Of a stretch of DNA of 64,000 bases, positions 12,201 through 24,442 are shown one piece after another. The stretch's first letter is position 1; each line of letters opens with the position of its first letter. The DNA lies in assembly GCA_021234535.1 (NCBI GenBank), contig CM037838.1:27319969-27383968 (forward strand). Reading direction: 5' to 3'. The notes below the pieces were generated by a model that saw only the letters and a program-made list of their open reading frames with translations, searched no databases and had not been told where the DNA came from. The translations under genes and the position numbers were made by a program. This stretch comes from Stichopus chloronotus (lineage: Eukaryota > Echinodermata > Holothuroidea > Aspidochirotida > Stichopodidae).

Positions 12201-12579
12201 AATCAAAATTGTACTTATTCACAAACATGGCGCGAAAGAAAAACCTATCTTGCTTGTTGTTGTCACTCAGACAATCCACACACACGAATTTGCGAAATAA
12301 GCGCGGGAAGCTGGGAGTCACAATTGGATGTTGTGTAACAACCTTACACTTTGTGTATCGAAATCGTAATTTGCAGCACTTACACATTTTTACACTCAAA
12401 TGCGTTAAAAAGCATGTAACCGGGGAACCTGCCCGGATCGTTCCAAGAACCACAGGGGGTATTACTAGCACCGTGATTGGCAAAGATTTGGTGCTCTTAC
12501 AATCAAGGATATCACCGTTTCGCGGCGTAACCCCAGTTGACGGGTGTGTATCCTAACGAATATCCCCGGTAGGCGCCGA

Positions 12580-12668
12580 AAACGCATGCACGCACACACA
12601 TACACAAACACACACGACATCACCATCGCATAGATTCCTTCGGCCTTCGGCAAGGAATCAAAAATTTT
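12580..12668. repeat. Family A 3' terminus only, with terminal hairpin
   Basis: A CA-rich tract, then ACATCACCATCGCATAG, then a stem-loop whose arms are GATTCCTT and AAGGAATC separated by an 11-bp loop, then AAAA. The same terminus closes the family A arrays at 1.98 and 18.2 kb, but no TGACCT monomers are attached here. It appears to be a truncated or solo end. Confidence 0.6.
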
Positions 12669-15600
12669 AGCAAATATTATGTTATAACGTGCATGCATGT
12701 TTTTATCCACGCATTCAATTTTTCAGGTCTTAGGGGCAGGGGGCACAAAGTAAGGATTGAGAACTTCAAAATACTGATATTCCATGATAAATGTATGTCT
12801 GCCATTAATAACTTCTAGTTTTTACAGAATTGTATTTTCAAAAGGATGCGTCACTGAAATCTTTTCGCAAGAATCTGTGGGAATGACTCGGCGCTTTTTC
12901 AGGGTAGGGGATGTAGAAACCAATATGGGGCCACCAAAATTTTTCTTGAATGATCCTAGGATGAAGTGGAGGTTCATAGACTAATCAGAAACACTTTATT
13001 ACTACCACTGGATGCAATCCTACTTTAGAAATAAGAATTTAACTCATAATAAACTATTCTAGGCATGTTTTGTGTGTAGGACAAATGTCCCATACGTCAC
13101 ATGTCCCGTACCTCACAGGGATTTTTTTCGGGAAAATTAAATTACATAATAATGACTGAATATTTTTTTGTGAAAGTTTATCCCATGACAAATAAGTGTT
13201 TACCTTACAATTTAATCATGATTTGACATGCCCTCTGTTTTTATTTTCAGAGAATTTTAGCCAAATTTAACTTTTTATTTTGAAAAATCACCGCTTTTTC
13301 TGGTCCCGTAAATCACACTGTTAATTAATTAATAGAAAACCTAATTAAAGGTATCGCAGAACTTGATTTGGTGACTATAATAATAATAGCTGTATCTGTT
13401 CTAACAATCAAAAGAGATTGGGCAATTTGTCTTTTTTATCTGCTGGAGAGATATTTAAAGTCTCTGAATGTCCCGTACGTCACTGTTCGAAAAGCTTGGA
13501 CCTGCCCTCTAAGTTCTCATCTTAATTGTCAACTTGAAGGAATAGCCAAAATTATTACAATCCTTTGGACTTTTCAGAAACATACAACTGCACATTCACA
13601 TTTTAAAAAAGGTGTTTTTTGATCATGTATGGCGGGGTATTGCGTGACTCCCACATCAGAATTTTTTGGCAGCTGGATCACCTCCCAGTTTCCAGAAATG
13701 GCATAGGCTAAATTTCCAAATCCATCTTTTCTGTTTATTTAATGCCTCCACCCCTACAAATATACATACCTTAAATACATTTTACCTTAATTTTGGGGGT
13801 CAAAATATGATTAAGGCATTCCCCTTATAGTATAATCTTTACCTGTGGTAGAGCCACTGACCTAGGATCAGTCTTACAGCTCTCTGGTTTATTTCTGCCC
13901 TTCAAGTTGCAACACATATACTGAGTAACAACACCAAGCAACTAGAAGCAAGTGCATGGCTATTTCATAACAACTCCTCACTAGTTGGATAATAAATATG
14001 TACCTGCAAATGCAATGAGGGCAGGGCCTAGAGTATTATACTATAGCCAGTTGCAACTCCCTGTATTAACTCAAGACTATTCCTAGCCTTGGTAGATGAG
14101 CCTACAGATGACTGCGCAGAAAAACGGCCTAGAATCACCAGCAGTTTACAGAGACGTTGTTAACTTAATATTAAAATGCTGAAAAGACATATTAAGCCAA
14201 TTAACGTTACCAACAGCAGTTGTTTGCGACTGCAACTTAGACCTCACCGTATGCAGTTATTTGTAACCAAAGATTCTTGATGAGAGGTGTGAACCTGTAA
14301 CTTGTAAGTGTAACGTATGGACTGTTTCTCTCGAAATCTGTATAGTACACCGCTGCTGTATGTTAAGACGTGGTTGAAAAACGCATACCAAAATACGTGT
14401 TTGACTCACTGCACTTCGGTGACTTTCAAGGTGTTTGAAGCCACATTCGCTTGCTCAAAATTAATTGTTACCTGCACAGCTAAGATGTTGTGCACCTCTT
14501 ATGTACGAAAGCCCATTAAAGCTGAACAAAAAATTATTTTTAATTCGTAATTACGAATAAATAATCCATAATTGCCAATTAATAATTAGGAAGTATAAAT
14601 TCTTCGCTGCGAATTATTAATTTGTAAGAAAGAATTATTAATTTCTAATTTCGAATTACTAATTATGATTAATTCGTAATTACTGATTACAAATAAATTT
14701 TCGTTTGGCCTTAATAGGCTTCCGTACTCATTCACCAGCTGACTGCATTCGTAGTACCAAGACCGTTGTATGCGCTTTGCGCACGGTATGTATCCATTAC
14801 CGGTACCAACCTTGCAGTATTATTACTCCGACAATGATATAGACTTTGAAAAGTCTCTCTCGGCGAATGAATTCTCCTCCTTTGATACTTTCCTCACAAT
14901 TTGAGCTGCAGCCTACTTATAGCCAACCGAGGATATGTACTCATCTAGTAATAGCGTTTCCCTGTGAGAGCCGTCGGCCGGAAAGACTTTGGACACTCGA
15001 TATAATTATGTACAAATGAATAGTCACGTTTGACGTTACGGTTAATACATATTAAAATACTACGCGTTGGTCTCATGAAATGAGCCAATAGCAGCGATCG
15101 AACAATGAGAGAAAATAATGGTACCTAGGCTAACTTTCACCGTATCACCAGATTTGCCTACGGCAGAAATAGGATATCGCTAAGAGAGGCCTCAAACAGT
15201 CGAAGGAGAGTAGAATATTGCCATGATAGTGACGAAACTAATCCTCCCCATCATCACTCCCATCATTTCTCACGATGGCCGTGATTGGCTTCTACCGAAT
15301 TCGGTAGTGAAAAACAATGGTGTTATTTTAAAGTTGTGTGCATAATTAAAACGAGTGTCCAGAGTCTGCGAGGGCAGCTATCAGTGAGGGAGTAAACACT
15401 CTTCCAGAGGAGCAGTACAGTGTGGGTGTTCAGAGGTGGCAGAACGAAGATTTACAGAAACTTTCCAGCCCAAGCAGACTTAGTCTTGGTCAAGACTTAG
15501 TGAATCTTTCCCCTTTTCCTGTCCACATTCCAACGACACCTGTTATTACCGCTACTCCCTTGTACGGCCCCTTCTGTTCTGAACTGTTATCCTTGAGTTG

Positions 15601-16280
15601 CTTTCGTTCACTAAGTCTTGGATAACTCCTTTGTCGTGGGTGTGTAGGTAGTGAAATAAGACACAGCCCATACGTTCACTATTCATATCCACGCTGTGTC
15701 AATCACATACTGTCAACGTGCAATGCACAGAAAAATTGGCCTGAGGTAGACACGTCTTGACATGATGTGTGGATTGTAATGTGCCACGTCATAATGAATA
15801 GTCATTTTTTTCATTTGCGGTAATGTGATTGGTTCCTTCCATTATTGGAAGGAAAATGGCCTGATTTCAATAAAAATCATAAACACGCTGTGAGGAATCT
15901 GACAAGACGATGATTGGGCATTGATCGACTCTTACAGCGTATTGAGACGCGTGCTGTATGAATGAGTTAGTAGAACTGTATGGTATGAGTAAAGGAAGAA
16001 GAAAATACTACCATCGTCTTAACACAAGACTAAAGCAGACTCTGCAGAGTCTAACAATGATAACACGTTACTGCTTCGCCCAAATAAAACATATGAACAA
16101 CAAAGTTCGTAATTACTAAGTATTCATTACAATATCATGATATCTTGCGGCAAAATATTAACTTTGTGATTTAAACGAGCTACTTATTTGCTATATTATA
16201 AATGTTATAAATTTTTTAACTCAATCGTAGCTTGCAATTTTTGACTTTTACTAAATATAAGACCTGTCCAAGTTCCCTTA
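12669..16280. other. Gene-poor stretch; short repeats only
   Basis: No gene recognised. An AT-rich block built on AATTCGTAATTAC and similar palindromic words fills about 14530-14700. A perfect 14-bp inverted repeat, CAAGACTTAGTGAA, lies at 15491-15504 and 15607-15620. Variants of TGTCCCGTACGTCAC occur near 13085-13115, 13303 and 13468. The open frames are short and unrecognised. Confidence 0.4.
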
Positions 16281-16284
16281 GGAA

Positions 16285-16495
16285 AGATATTGTGTTTTCA
16301 AGGTTTTCACAATTCGGCCCCTGTAGACCCCAAATGACCTTCCACCTCAGTCCACAAAATCAATAGAGATCTTGTACTAAATGTGGAACCACCTACATAC
16401 CAAACATGATATTTGTCCAAGCTTCCCTTCTTGAGATATCGTGTTTACAAGCTAAGCGTCTCAAACACATACACAAACACATACACCGGTGAGTG
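16285..16495. repeat. Family A repeat, about 1.5 monomers
   Basis: GATATTGTGTTTTCAAGGTT is followed by a decayed TGACCT run (CCCAAATGACCTTCCACC), CTTCTTGAGATATCGTG and a CA-rich tail. It matches the monomers and end of the 1.2-2.0 kb array. Confidence 0.65.
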
Positions 16496-17039
16496 ATTAC
16501 AAAGGTTATGATCTCATCGAAACCAAAAATCAGCTAAGAAGACAATAAAAGTTAGCCTAAATGTATTTGTGACAGTGACACACTGGAGATGAAAACCTAC
16601 AATAGGATTGACATGGTGTATCTAATTTTATGAAATTCAAATAAAATTGGGCTCACAGAAAGAACGAATTGAATGCTGCTACTGTATAGCCAGATGTATT
16701 ATAATACATAATAACGAGTTTTTTTTAATTTATGTCAAAAGTAACATGCTACGTATTAAACGTTTCCTAAGTTGATTCCTATCTTCACAGACAAACAAAA
16801 AATAGTCTGCCTGATTGGGTTGTAAATTCCACTTCAGTAAATAGCTTCAAAGGTAACATTTGTAAGTTTTATTGTGACTGCAGTGGCAGAATCTGATTTT
16901 GCTGGGCTTTGCTGGATATTAGTTTGGTCAGGGTTTTCTTTGGGGGGGGTCTGGATTACAGGGCATCTTTTGGGGCTTTTGCCCTCCTTTGCCCTTAAAC
17001 TTGTTATGTTACGTTATGTTAAACTATTAAGTTCTAAGT

Positions 17040-18625
17040 ATTTGACCTCTGGTGAACTTTGACCTACATTAACTGGAAAGTCAACGGATTTTGTGATTCC
17101 TTGCCAATATCTTCTTTTTTTTTCAAACACATACAATCCCTTTTATACAAAAGCGACCAAGGGAGTAGAAAAGGGACCATATCAACAAAAAAAAAAAAAA
17201 AACAGAATACAAGAATGTAAACCACATATACAAATTGTGGTAATAAATCTCATAATTGGACAGATAGTTCTAACACCAAAGTGTGGCTAAAAATCTGGGA
17301 GGGCAACCTCCAAAATATTTCCTTGCCTAAGTTCCCTTGGGAAATGTGACTAAAAGAAGTAATATTGGCATCGAGTTGCTGACAAAGAAGTTGCTGAAAA
17401 ATCCGAAAAGCTATATTACTGATGTTGAATGATTGTTTAAAGAGGGTTACACAAAAAATGGGCTTTCAATAGGTTGAAGAAAATGAGACCTAGCAATATT
17501 TATCTGCCATTGTACTTTTTTTCAAGAGGCAGGGGGGTGGGAATAATCCATCCTATTACATTGCAGTGATGACAAGATGTGACACTTCCCCAAATATTAT
17601 GCAATAGCTATCTACACATGGGTCCACAAATGTCGGCTTTTGCTATAACTACAAATCTCTAAGATTGTTAACTCTGGGATTTTAACATTTGACTAGTATG
17701 AAAGTATGATTTTATCAGTCTCCCATGGGAAAATTCAAATAACAGAGATCATCTACTGCTAATTTTGACAGTTTGAAGTGTTTGTTACATTCAGTTGCTG
17801 AGCTATCATCCTCAATGTTTTCACACTTTAACCTCTGTTGACCTCTGGTGACCTCAAATGACCTTTACCTCCATGAAAGTTGATAGAGGTCATCTGACAC
17901 AATACCTTGGACTACTAACACAATACCTTTGAAGTTCAAGCACCTTTCCCTCGAGACACTGTGTTTACATGGTTCTAAAATGGTCTATTAACCTCACATG
18001 ACCTTTGACCTCCATAAAAAGGAGAGAAATTATCTACTTATTAAGTGCTACCAGTGATAATACTTTATGCTCTGGTGATCTCAAATGACCTTTGACCCAT
18101 ATGATAAACAATAGGGGTCATCTACTCACAATGGACTACCAACACACCTTTCGTCACATACACACGCCATCACCATTGCATAGATTTCTTGTCCGCCTTC
18201 AGCAAGGAATAAAAAACAAGTAAGGGTCTTCCAATTAAAATTACAGTGAAGATTTCCATGATTCTTATCGTGAGTTATTGTGTTAATAGAGTTTTCAGTT
18301 TTGACCTCTCACGACCTCAGATGACATTTGACCTCCACTAAAAACAGTAAGATTCTTTCTCTCAATATGATCAACCCATGTAGATACCAAGTCTGAAAAA
18401 GTGTTTATCATTCCTATCTTGAGATATTGTGTTTACAATATTTGCAGTGTTGGACCTCAGATGACCTTTCACCCCAACCAAAAACGATAGGGTTCTCCCT
18501 CTCAATATGTGGAATCTCTGTACCAAGTTTGAATTTCCCTTCTGGGGGTATCATAATAACAAGCTTAGCATCACAAACACACACATGCACGAAATTATGA
18601 CCGCATAGGTTTCTCTGCTCATAAA
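17040..18625. repeat. Family A repeat region with DR4/DR1-type TGACCT runs
   Basis: It begins with a partial run near 17040 and a GATTCCTTGCC motif at 17093, followed by unrelated filler. TGACCT-rich monomers then occupy about 17815-18165 and 18295-18500. Two CA-rich ends follow: one closes with CCTTCAGCAAGGAAT near 18210, the other ends near 18610. TGACCT occurs at 17839, 17849 and 17859, each start 10 bp apart (4-bp spacers). At 17999-18011 the sequence is TGACCTTTGACCT (1-bp spacer). Confidence 0.7.
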
Positions 18626-18629
18626 ACTC

Positions 18630-20925
18630 AAATACTTTGATTGCATCATATTGCATGACACCACCAGGTCACCAAAGGCAGTTATGGATATCAATTTGTC
18701 CATGTATTTTTTGGACAAAAGCTAGCTTGGAACTATCGTGTCCATAAAGAGGGAAAAAGAGCTATAAAACACTTTCAGTTTGTGAAATGGCACCCCCCTA
18801 GAGAATGGACACTATTCCTTAGAGGGAATAACACCCACACGGACAAAGAAGAAACCTTCCCTAGGACAATGGACACTCATCCCTGTGAGACAGGCTAAGG
18901 GAAATTGGGCAAAATAGTTCCGAGAAATTGAATGAAGATACAAACTCGTCAATTCTGACTGGAAACATTGAACCTCTATTCAACACAGCTGCCAATCTTT
19001 GACAAAATTCAAAAATGCAAAACATGTGTCCGACTAGATTTTCTGAAACAAGGAATATACCAAAACTTCTTCCTCAAAGATGCATGTACACAAGACAGAG
19101 GAAGCATCTCACATTGCACATATATACTACATAGAGCATCTTCTATTTTACTACATGATAACGTAACTATAACACAATGTACATACCATTCAAAGACCCA
19201 TACTAATATCATATGCAACATGCATACTCGGCAAGTATCTAAGTAATGACGTGGAGTAACGGTCTTTAGTGCTTATCTCAGTTGTATGACTATTGTACAA
19301 AATTAACATTCTCACTTCACAACATAAAACATCAGACTCACTAATGCTCAAAAATTTCAACACAGTGAATTGAAGAACCACTTTTTTTTTGTTGACACAT
19401 CAACACTTCTCCAGTTCACAATGTAGACCATCACACTGATAGCATCGTAATAGTCCTTTCTTTCTTTTCAAAACTGTTAGGTCTCAGCAAGTCTTACAAA
19501 GCTGCTTGTATGTAGCATAGCAACAGCTGGATAAGACTTTCAAAAAAATAAAAACAGCTGAATTTCACGAGATGTGCAGTATCCAGACAACACATGACCC
19601 AGATAATGATATCAATCAATCCTTCATTTCTTCTGTTATTTACAACAGGCATACAAAGAATTATTGTAAAAAAAAAATCACACGTACTGACAAATTGACC
19701 TCAATCGAAGACATACTTCCAAAGTAGTCAGGGGTGCAATGGGGCACATAACAACTCGAACGAACTGCAGTGGGTATTCAAAACAATGAATACTCATACA
19801 GAAGTACATTCAGATAGTAAATCTGGGTGCAAGTACATTCAGGAGGAGGTGCGGAGAGTAAATCACCTTTTACTTCTAGCTGATACCTTTTTTTCATTCA
19901 AAATGGAGTATTTGGTGGAATCAGTGGCGATAACGTGAGTTTAGCACTTCACTGAAAGAAAATATTTGGCTGCTGCATGGTTGGAAATTGGCATTACACT
20001 GCTAACTATTAAGTGGAATTACTCATTTCAATTACTAAGGCAATTGGATTATCTACATGCGTCATTTGATGATAGGTAGTTTTAAAGCTCATCTCGACTT
20101 GGAACTTCTTGGGGAAACCAGAGTATTGCTTCAAGTTGAACAATCAGATAAATGAGAAGAACCCAGCTATTTGGATCTCATTCTGAAGCAATGGGGATAT
20201 AGGGCAGCACATCTCAGCACTGTGTTGCTCACCCCCCACGGTTCCAGAATTATCTCATTTGCGTCAAGAAAGTTAGTTGAGATAATTCACAGGAGGGCTG
20301 AACAACCGACGGCTTGGGGGCCATGTGTAATCATTTCATGTTGACTACACATAAAGATCGCAGAGATGACTCAGCATAAGAGATCTTTTAATAATCATTG
20401 CAGCTGACTTCTGGTGGTTGTAGGATAGATATGGATTATGGTTGATCTCCAAAAGTGATAACAAATTGCCTTTGAAACAGAGTGATTATTATTATTCCTT
20501 AATGAAAAATTCTACCACCGGATTTCACCACATGTCTGTGGCAGGTGGTACTGTGAGACAATACCCTGTGTGGTCCATCGCAAGAATTGCTAATGGCAAA
20601 TGAGAACAAAACTGATGCTCATAGTATGTGTAAGTTTCTTTCTCATAAACAGTCAAGGGTGATACATCCAAACAAATAAGGGTGCACTTTGACAAAGCCA
20701 GCTGGAAATCTTAACAGACTTAAATTTTCCTTTGCGCCACTGTTCACTGATGACAAAGCATCTAGGAGAGAGATGCAACAACCATTATGAAAGACAGACG
20801 TCCACCTTCAGATGACCTTGCTTGACAAACAGTAGTCCCTGGTAAAGTCTACCTCTTAATGGACACTTCTGGAGTGCAATCCAGGAGAATAGCCCAGCTC
20901 CATTAAACAGCATAGTCTATTGAAT
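18630..20925. other. No gene recognised; downstream flank of the protease gene
   Basis: AT-rich sequence downstream of the minus-strand stop codon at 21672. It may include 3' UTR, but I could not place a poly(A) signal with confidence. No protein motif or clear repeat was seen. Confidence 0.4.
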
Positions 20926-20929
20926 TTAA

Positions 20930-21266
20930 AGGGAAATAGGGCATTTAGAATATACCTTCATGGCAAAAAATAGATTGAATCATTGTCAAACCATTCAGTC
21001 TCATCAATAAACATCTGCAAAAGCTTCATCCCTCAAAACATTATACATGTGATGAGAAACAGATGATGCATCATTTAAATTTTGAAAAGTTTGGGAGAAC
21101 AAATTATTGTTGAGCAACAAAAAACTGAACTTCTGCCATTGAGAAACTTATTTCTTGAAAATAAGGCTACTGTCATTCCTTGTTTTGAATAATCTATCAT
21201 TCTATGTCCACAAACATTTGTTTTAAAAATACGGTTGTTTTCTGTAAATCAATGCCTTATTTCCCT
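20930..21266. mobile_element. MITE with TTAA target duplication (Kolobok/T2-like)
   Basis: 337 bp bounded by TTAA at 20926-20929 and 21267-21270. Its terminal inverted repeats are AGGGAAATAGGGCATT and AGGGAAATAAGGCATT, matching at 15 of 16 positions. TTAAAGGRR ends are the signature of the T2 MITEs first described in Xenopus and assigned to the Kolobok superfamily; piggyBac also targets TTAA. There is no coding capacity. A longer, older relative lies at 39543. Confidence 0.8.
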
Positions 21267-21671
21267 TTAAGCTAAACACTGAAAACATCAGAGCATACAG
21301 TAAAACAAAAGTACATTGCTGAAAAAAATTGTCCTTTAAGAACTTCTAATCAGAGAAATTGAAGATCAACTTGCATTACAAAACTCCACACATTTACAAG
21401 AAATAACAAACTACAGCAATACAGGTTTTATGCCAAAATGTATGAAGTATATACATACATATAATATTCTGTATTTTGTGTAACGGCAGTGAAAACATGT
21501 TGGCACCTGTGACTGTGGACATATATATATATAGTTCTCTTTCAAAGGTTAACTTGAACATTCTCTAAGTAAGGTTTATGAGTAATTGACTTCTTTTCAT
21601 AAGTACTTAGCTTTGGTTTTCTTAAAACTTATCAACAGCACTGTAAATGGCAGCGTACAAGGATCACTCCT

Positions 21672-24442
21672 TCAGTTTTCATCTGCCTCTAATTCCTCCT
21701 CTGTCCTGTTGGTGATGTCCTCATCATCTTCATCTTTGCCTTCAGTCCCTCTCGTCTCTTGTATCGCTGGCCTGCTGGCATGCAGAATCAGCTCAGGTCC
21801 TCCGCCATAGATCCCATGAAGGTATTTCCAAGTCTGTTCAGAGATCTGGGCTGATCCACCTCCTGCAAATCGTAAATAAGGGAATATGGATTCTTGAGCA
21901 CATTCTCTCATTTGTCTGTATTGATACAAGACAGAGGCAAATGAATTGGGTAATCGAAATTTAATTTCCTGCCTGTTCCATTATATTTTAAAGTTTTTCT
22001 CATTCTCAAATGGCACACTCCATAATCTTTTCCACACTGTTACAGTGCAAGAAATCATGGCTATGCTTAACATTTCCAGCCTTTTTTCTTTTTTACTTTT
22101 TTTTTACAAGGGCAATTGCCAAGTAATATCTAGTGCAAGAAACACACTTTCTTTTGCTGGCCAACCATTGACTCCTTCACTGTTGCTGGCCTATGGTATC
22201 ACAATATCTACTGAACAGGTACCTCCGATTTGAACTGGCTCTACCATACGCAAGACTTATGTATGGTCGACCAAAGTTTCCACGTTAGAAATTATTCCCT
22301 TCCCAAAAACTTTCACCTGAAAGTTTATGTTTGCAATTTATTGAAAGAATGATGACACTCTGAATGTGCTCCACTTCAACCAGTATGTAATACCAGTGTG
22401 TGTGTGTTTTCAAGGATAGAACATTACAACCAATGAAACTACTGTACATTTGCACCCATACCCATCTGTGCTCACCTGTTCTTTTGAGGACATGGCCATC
22501 TTTCGTGATGATAGCGATCGGTTTGTTGTCGATGGGCCCTGGTGGAGCTACAAATGAAAAAGAAGCAGATCACAATTTAAATACTTCTGAGCAACTTACG
22601 GCCAGAGCAGGGAACTTCCAATGTAGGCCATCATCCTCCAGCACTCCATGTAAATATAATTACACTGCAGTTGCATCTCTTTCATCTTGAAGTAACAAGC
22701 ACTTTCTTTACATTAAAGATGTGATGACCCCCTTCAGCACCAAATTTTGTCCATGACAATAAATACATGGCAGGGCATACATAGCACCAGTGGCAATTTT
22801 CATGAGAAGGTGGGACACCTTATGAATGCACTAACACAGTATTTGAAGTACACACTGAACCCTTCAGCATTGTTTGTTTTGGCTTTGTTAAGGTAAAGTG
22901 ATCCATGATTTCCTGTGCATGATTGTAAATACAAAGTTCTTTGATTTTCCATGATTTCATTTAATTTCCATGTTTACAGTCTGTGATTACAGCTAGTGTA
23001 GCCACGATAGTCAGTTCCTAGCATATACTTTTAGTTTGATTGCGGGATGTTGTTTCCCCTCTCCTTTTCGTTCCCCCTCCCCTTTATTTTTATATTTTAT
23101 CAATGGAAAACATCTTTTCCTTGAATTCCCTTGTTTTCTGTTATCTCAAATTCTGTGCTTCTGCTTTTTTTTTGGGGGGGGGGGGGTAACATAGAAAACT
23201 TGCCACTTTTCATTACGAATGCAGCATGCAGATACAATATTATTAGCAACAAAAATTGCCTGACATTCTATTAGTACTGCGTATATTTCAGTGTGTGGCA
23301 TCTGACTGAGCACTGCCCATGCATAGCATCCTCTTGTACACTGCTTACACTTGTCACATTAGAGATGTAACACCTTTGTAAGAACCAGGAGCAAGTGTTA
23401 CAAAAAAGATGAGACACCCTATTCTACACTGATAGTACATGTCACTTTAGCGATGTGATACATGTTATCAGTGTCACATTAGAGATGTGACATCTTTGTG
23501 GGCATCAAGTACATATTTTGCATAACAAATAGGGCACTCTCTCCTCTGTACTGATAGCACACAAAATCTAAGGTGCCCAATTATAAACTGATAACACATG
23601 TCACTTTTCAGAAGTGACATGTGTTACTAGTGGTATATTGGAGATGTCACACCTTTGTAAGCACCAAGCACATTTCCCACAAGATGAGGAACCCTTGTGT
23701 GCACTGACAGCTCATGTCACATGCAATGTGACAACTTCATATGCACCAGATGCATTTGCTACATAACAGATGAGGTGCCCTCTTGTACACTGATAAACAC
23801 ATCACATTAGAGATGCGACACCTTTCCAAGCATCAAGAGCATTTGTTACACAGCAGATGAAGGCCTCTCTTGTAAAGTGTTAACAGATGTCTCATCAGAG
23901 ATGTGACACCTCTGTAGGTACTAATAGCATTTGTTGCAAAACCGATGTAGCACCCTTTTGTACATTGATAGCACGTCACATTACAGATGTGACACCTCCA
24001 TATATAAAACACCAGAATCATTGACTCCATGTCAGATGTTGCACCTCTTAAACAATGATAACGGATGCCACATTAAAGATGTTGCACCTCTCTTCAATAC
24101 CAACAAGAGACTTCTCATTAAAATATTTGACAGATTAAAAATAGGGCAAAAAGAACAGAAAGTACATGGTACAGATTAAAAATGTCGTGCCTCCGTAAGG
24201 GTTTGGTTTTTTTTATTCACCTAATTAGCTTTGCATGATGTGAAAGTAACTGCCCTCAATTGATTTCTTATTTGAAATGTAAAAACAACCATAGTCCAAA
24301 GACTTACAACAACGACTGTATGTTTTTGTCATTTACCTTGTTCCTTGGCTTTCACAAATTCCTCCCATCTATTGAACCAGGCGAGGCTGATGTAGAATAT
24401 ATCACCGCCTCTAGAATTGTGACTGGTGAAGGCATGGTGTAG
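21672..24442 (-). CDS. USP20/33-like: USP20/33-like exons 22-24: second DUSP domain and acidic tail
   Basis: Residues 742-863. Exon 22 uses the acceptor TTTAG at 24445-24443, giving [20 protein letters not shown] in the correct phase; a nearer CTAG at 24411 would break the frame. [19 protein letters not shown] (exon 23) and [20 protein letters not shown] (exon 24) match DUSP2. The last ~25 residues are Asp/Glu-rich and end at the TGA at 21674-21672. Confidence 0.92.

Noticed and set aside
12209..12556. 115-codon plus-strand ORF and the overlapping minus-strand ORF
   Set aside because: No recognisable domain, no splice context, and the frame begins in an AT-rich repeat; not supported as a gene.
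24337..24410. Using the CTAG acceptor at 24411 for USP exon 22
   Set aside because: It would leave one base before the GGC codon and break the frame from exon 21; the TTTAG acceptor at 24443 restores phase and the expected helix.
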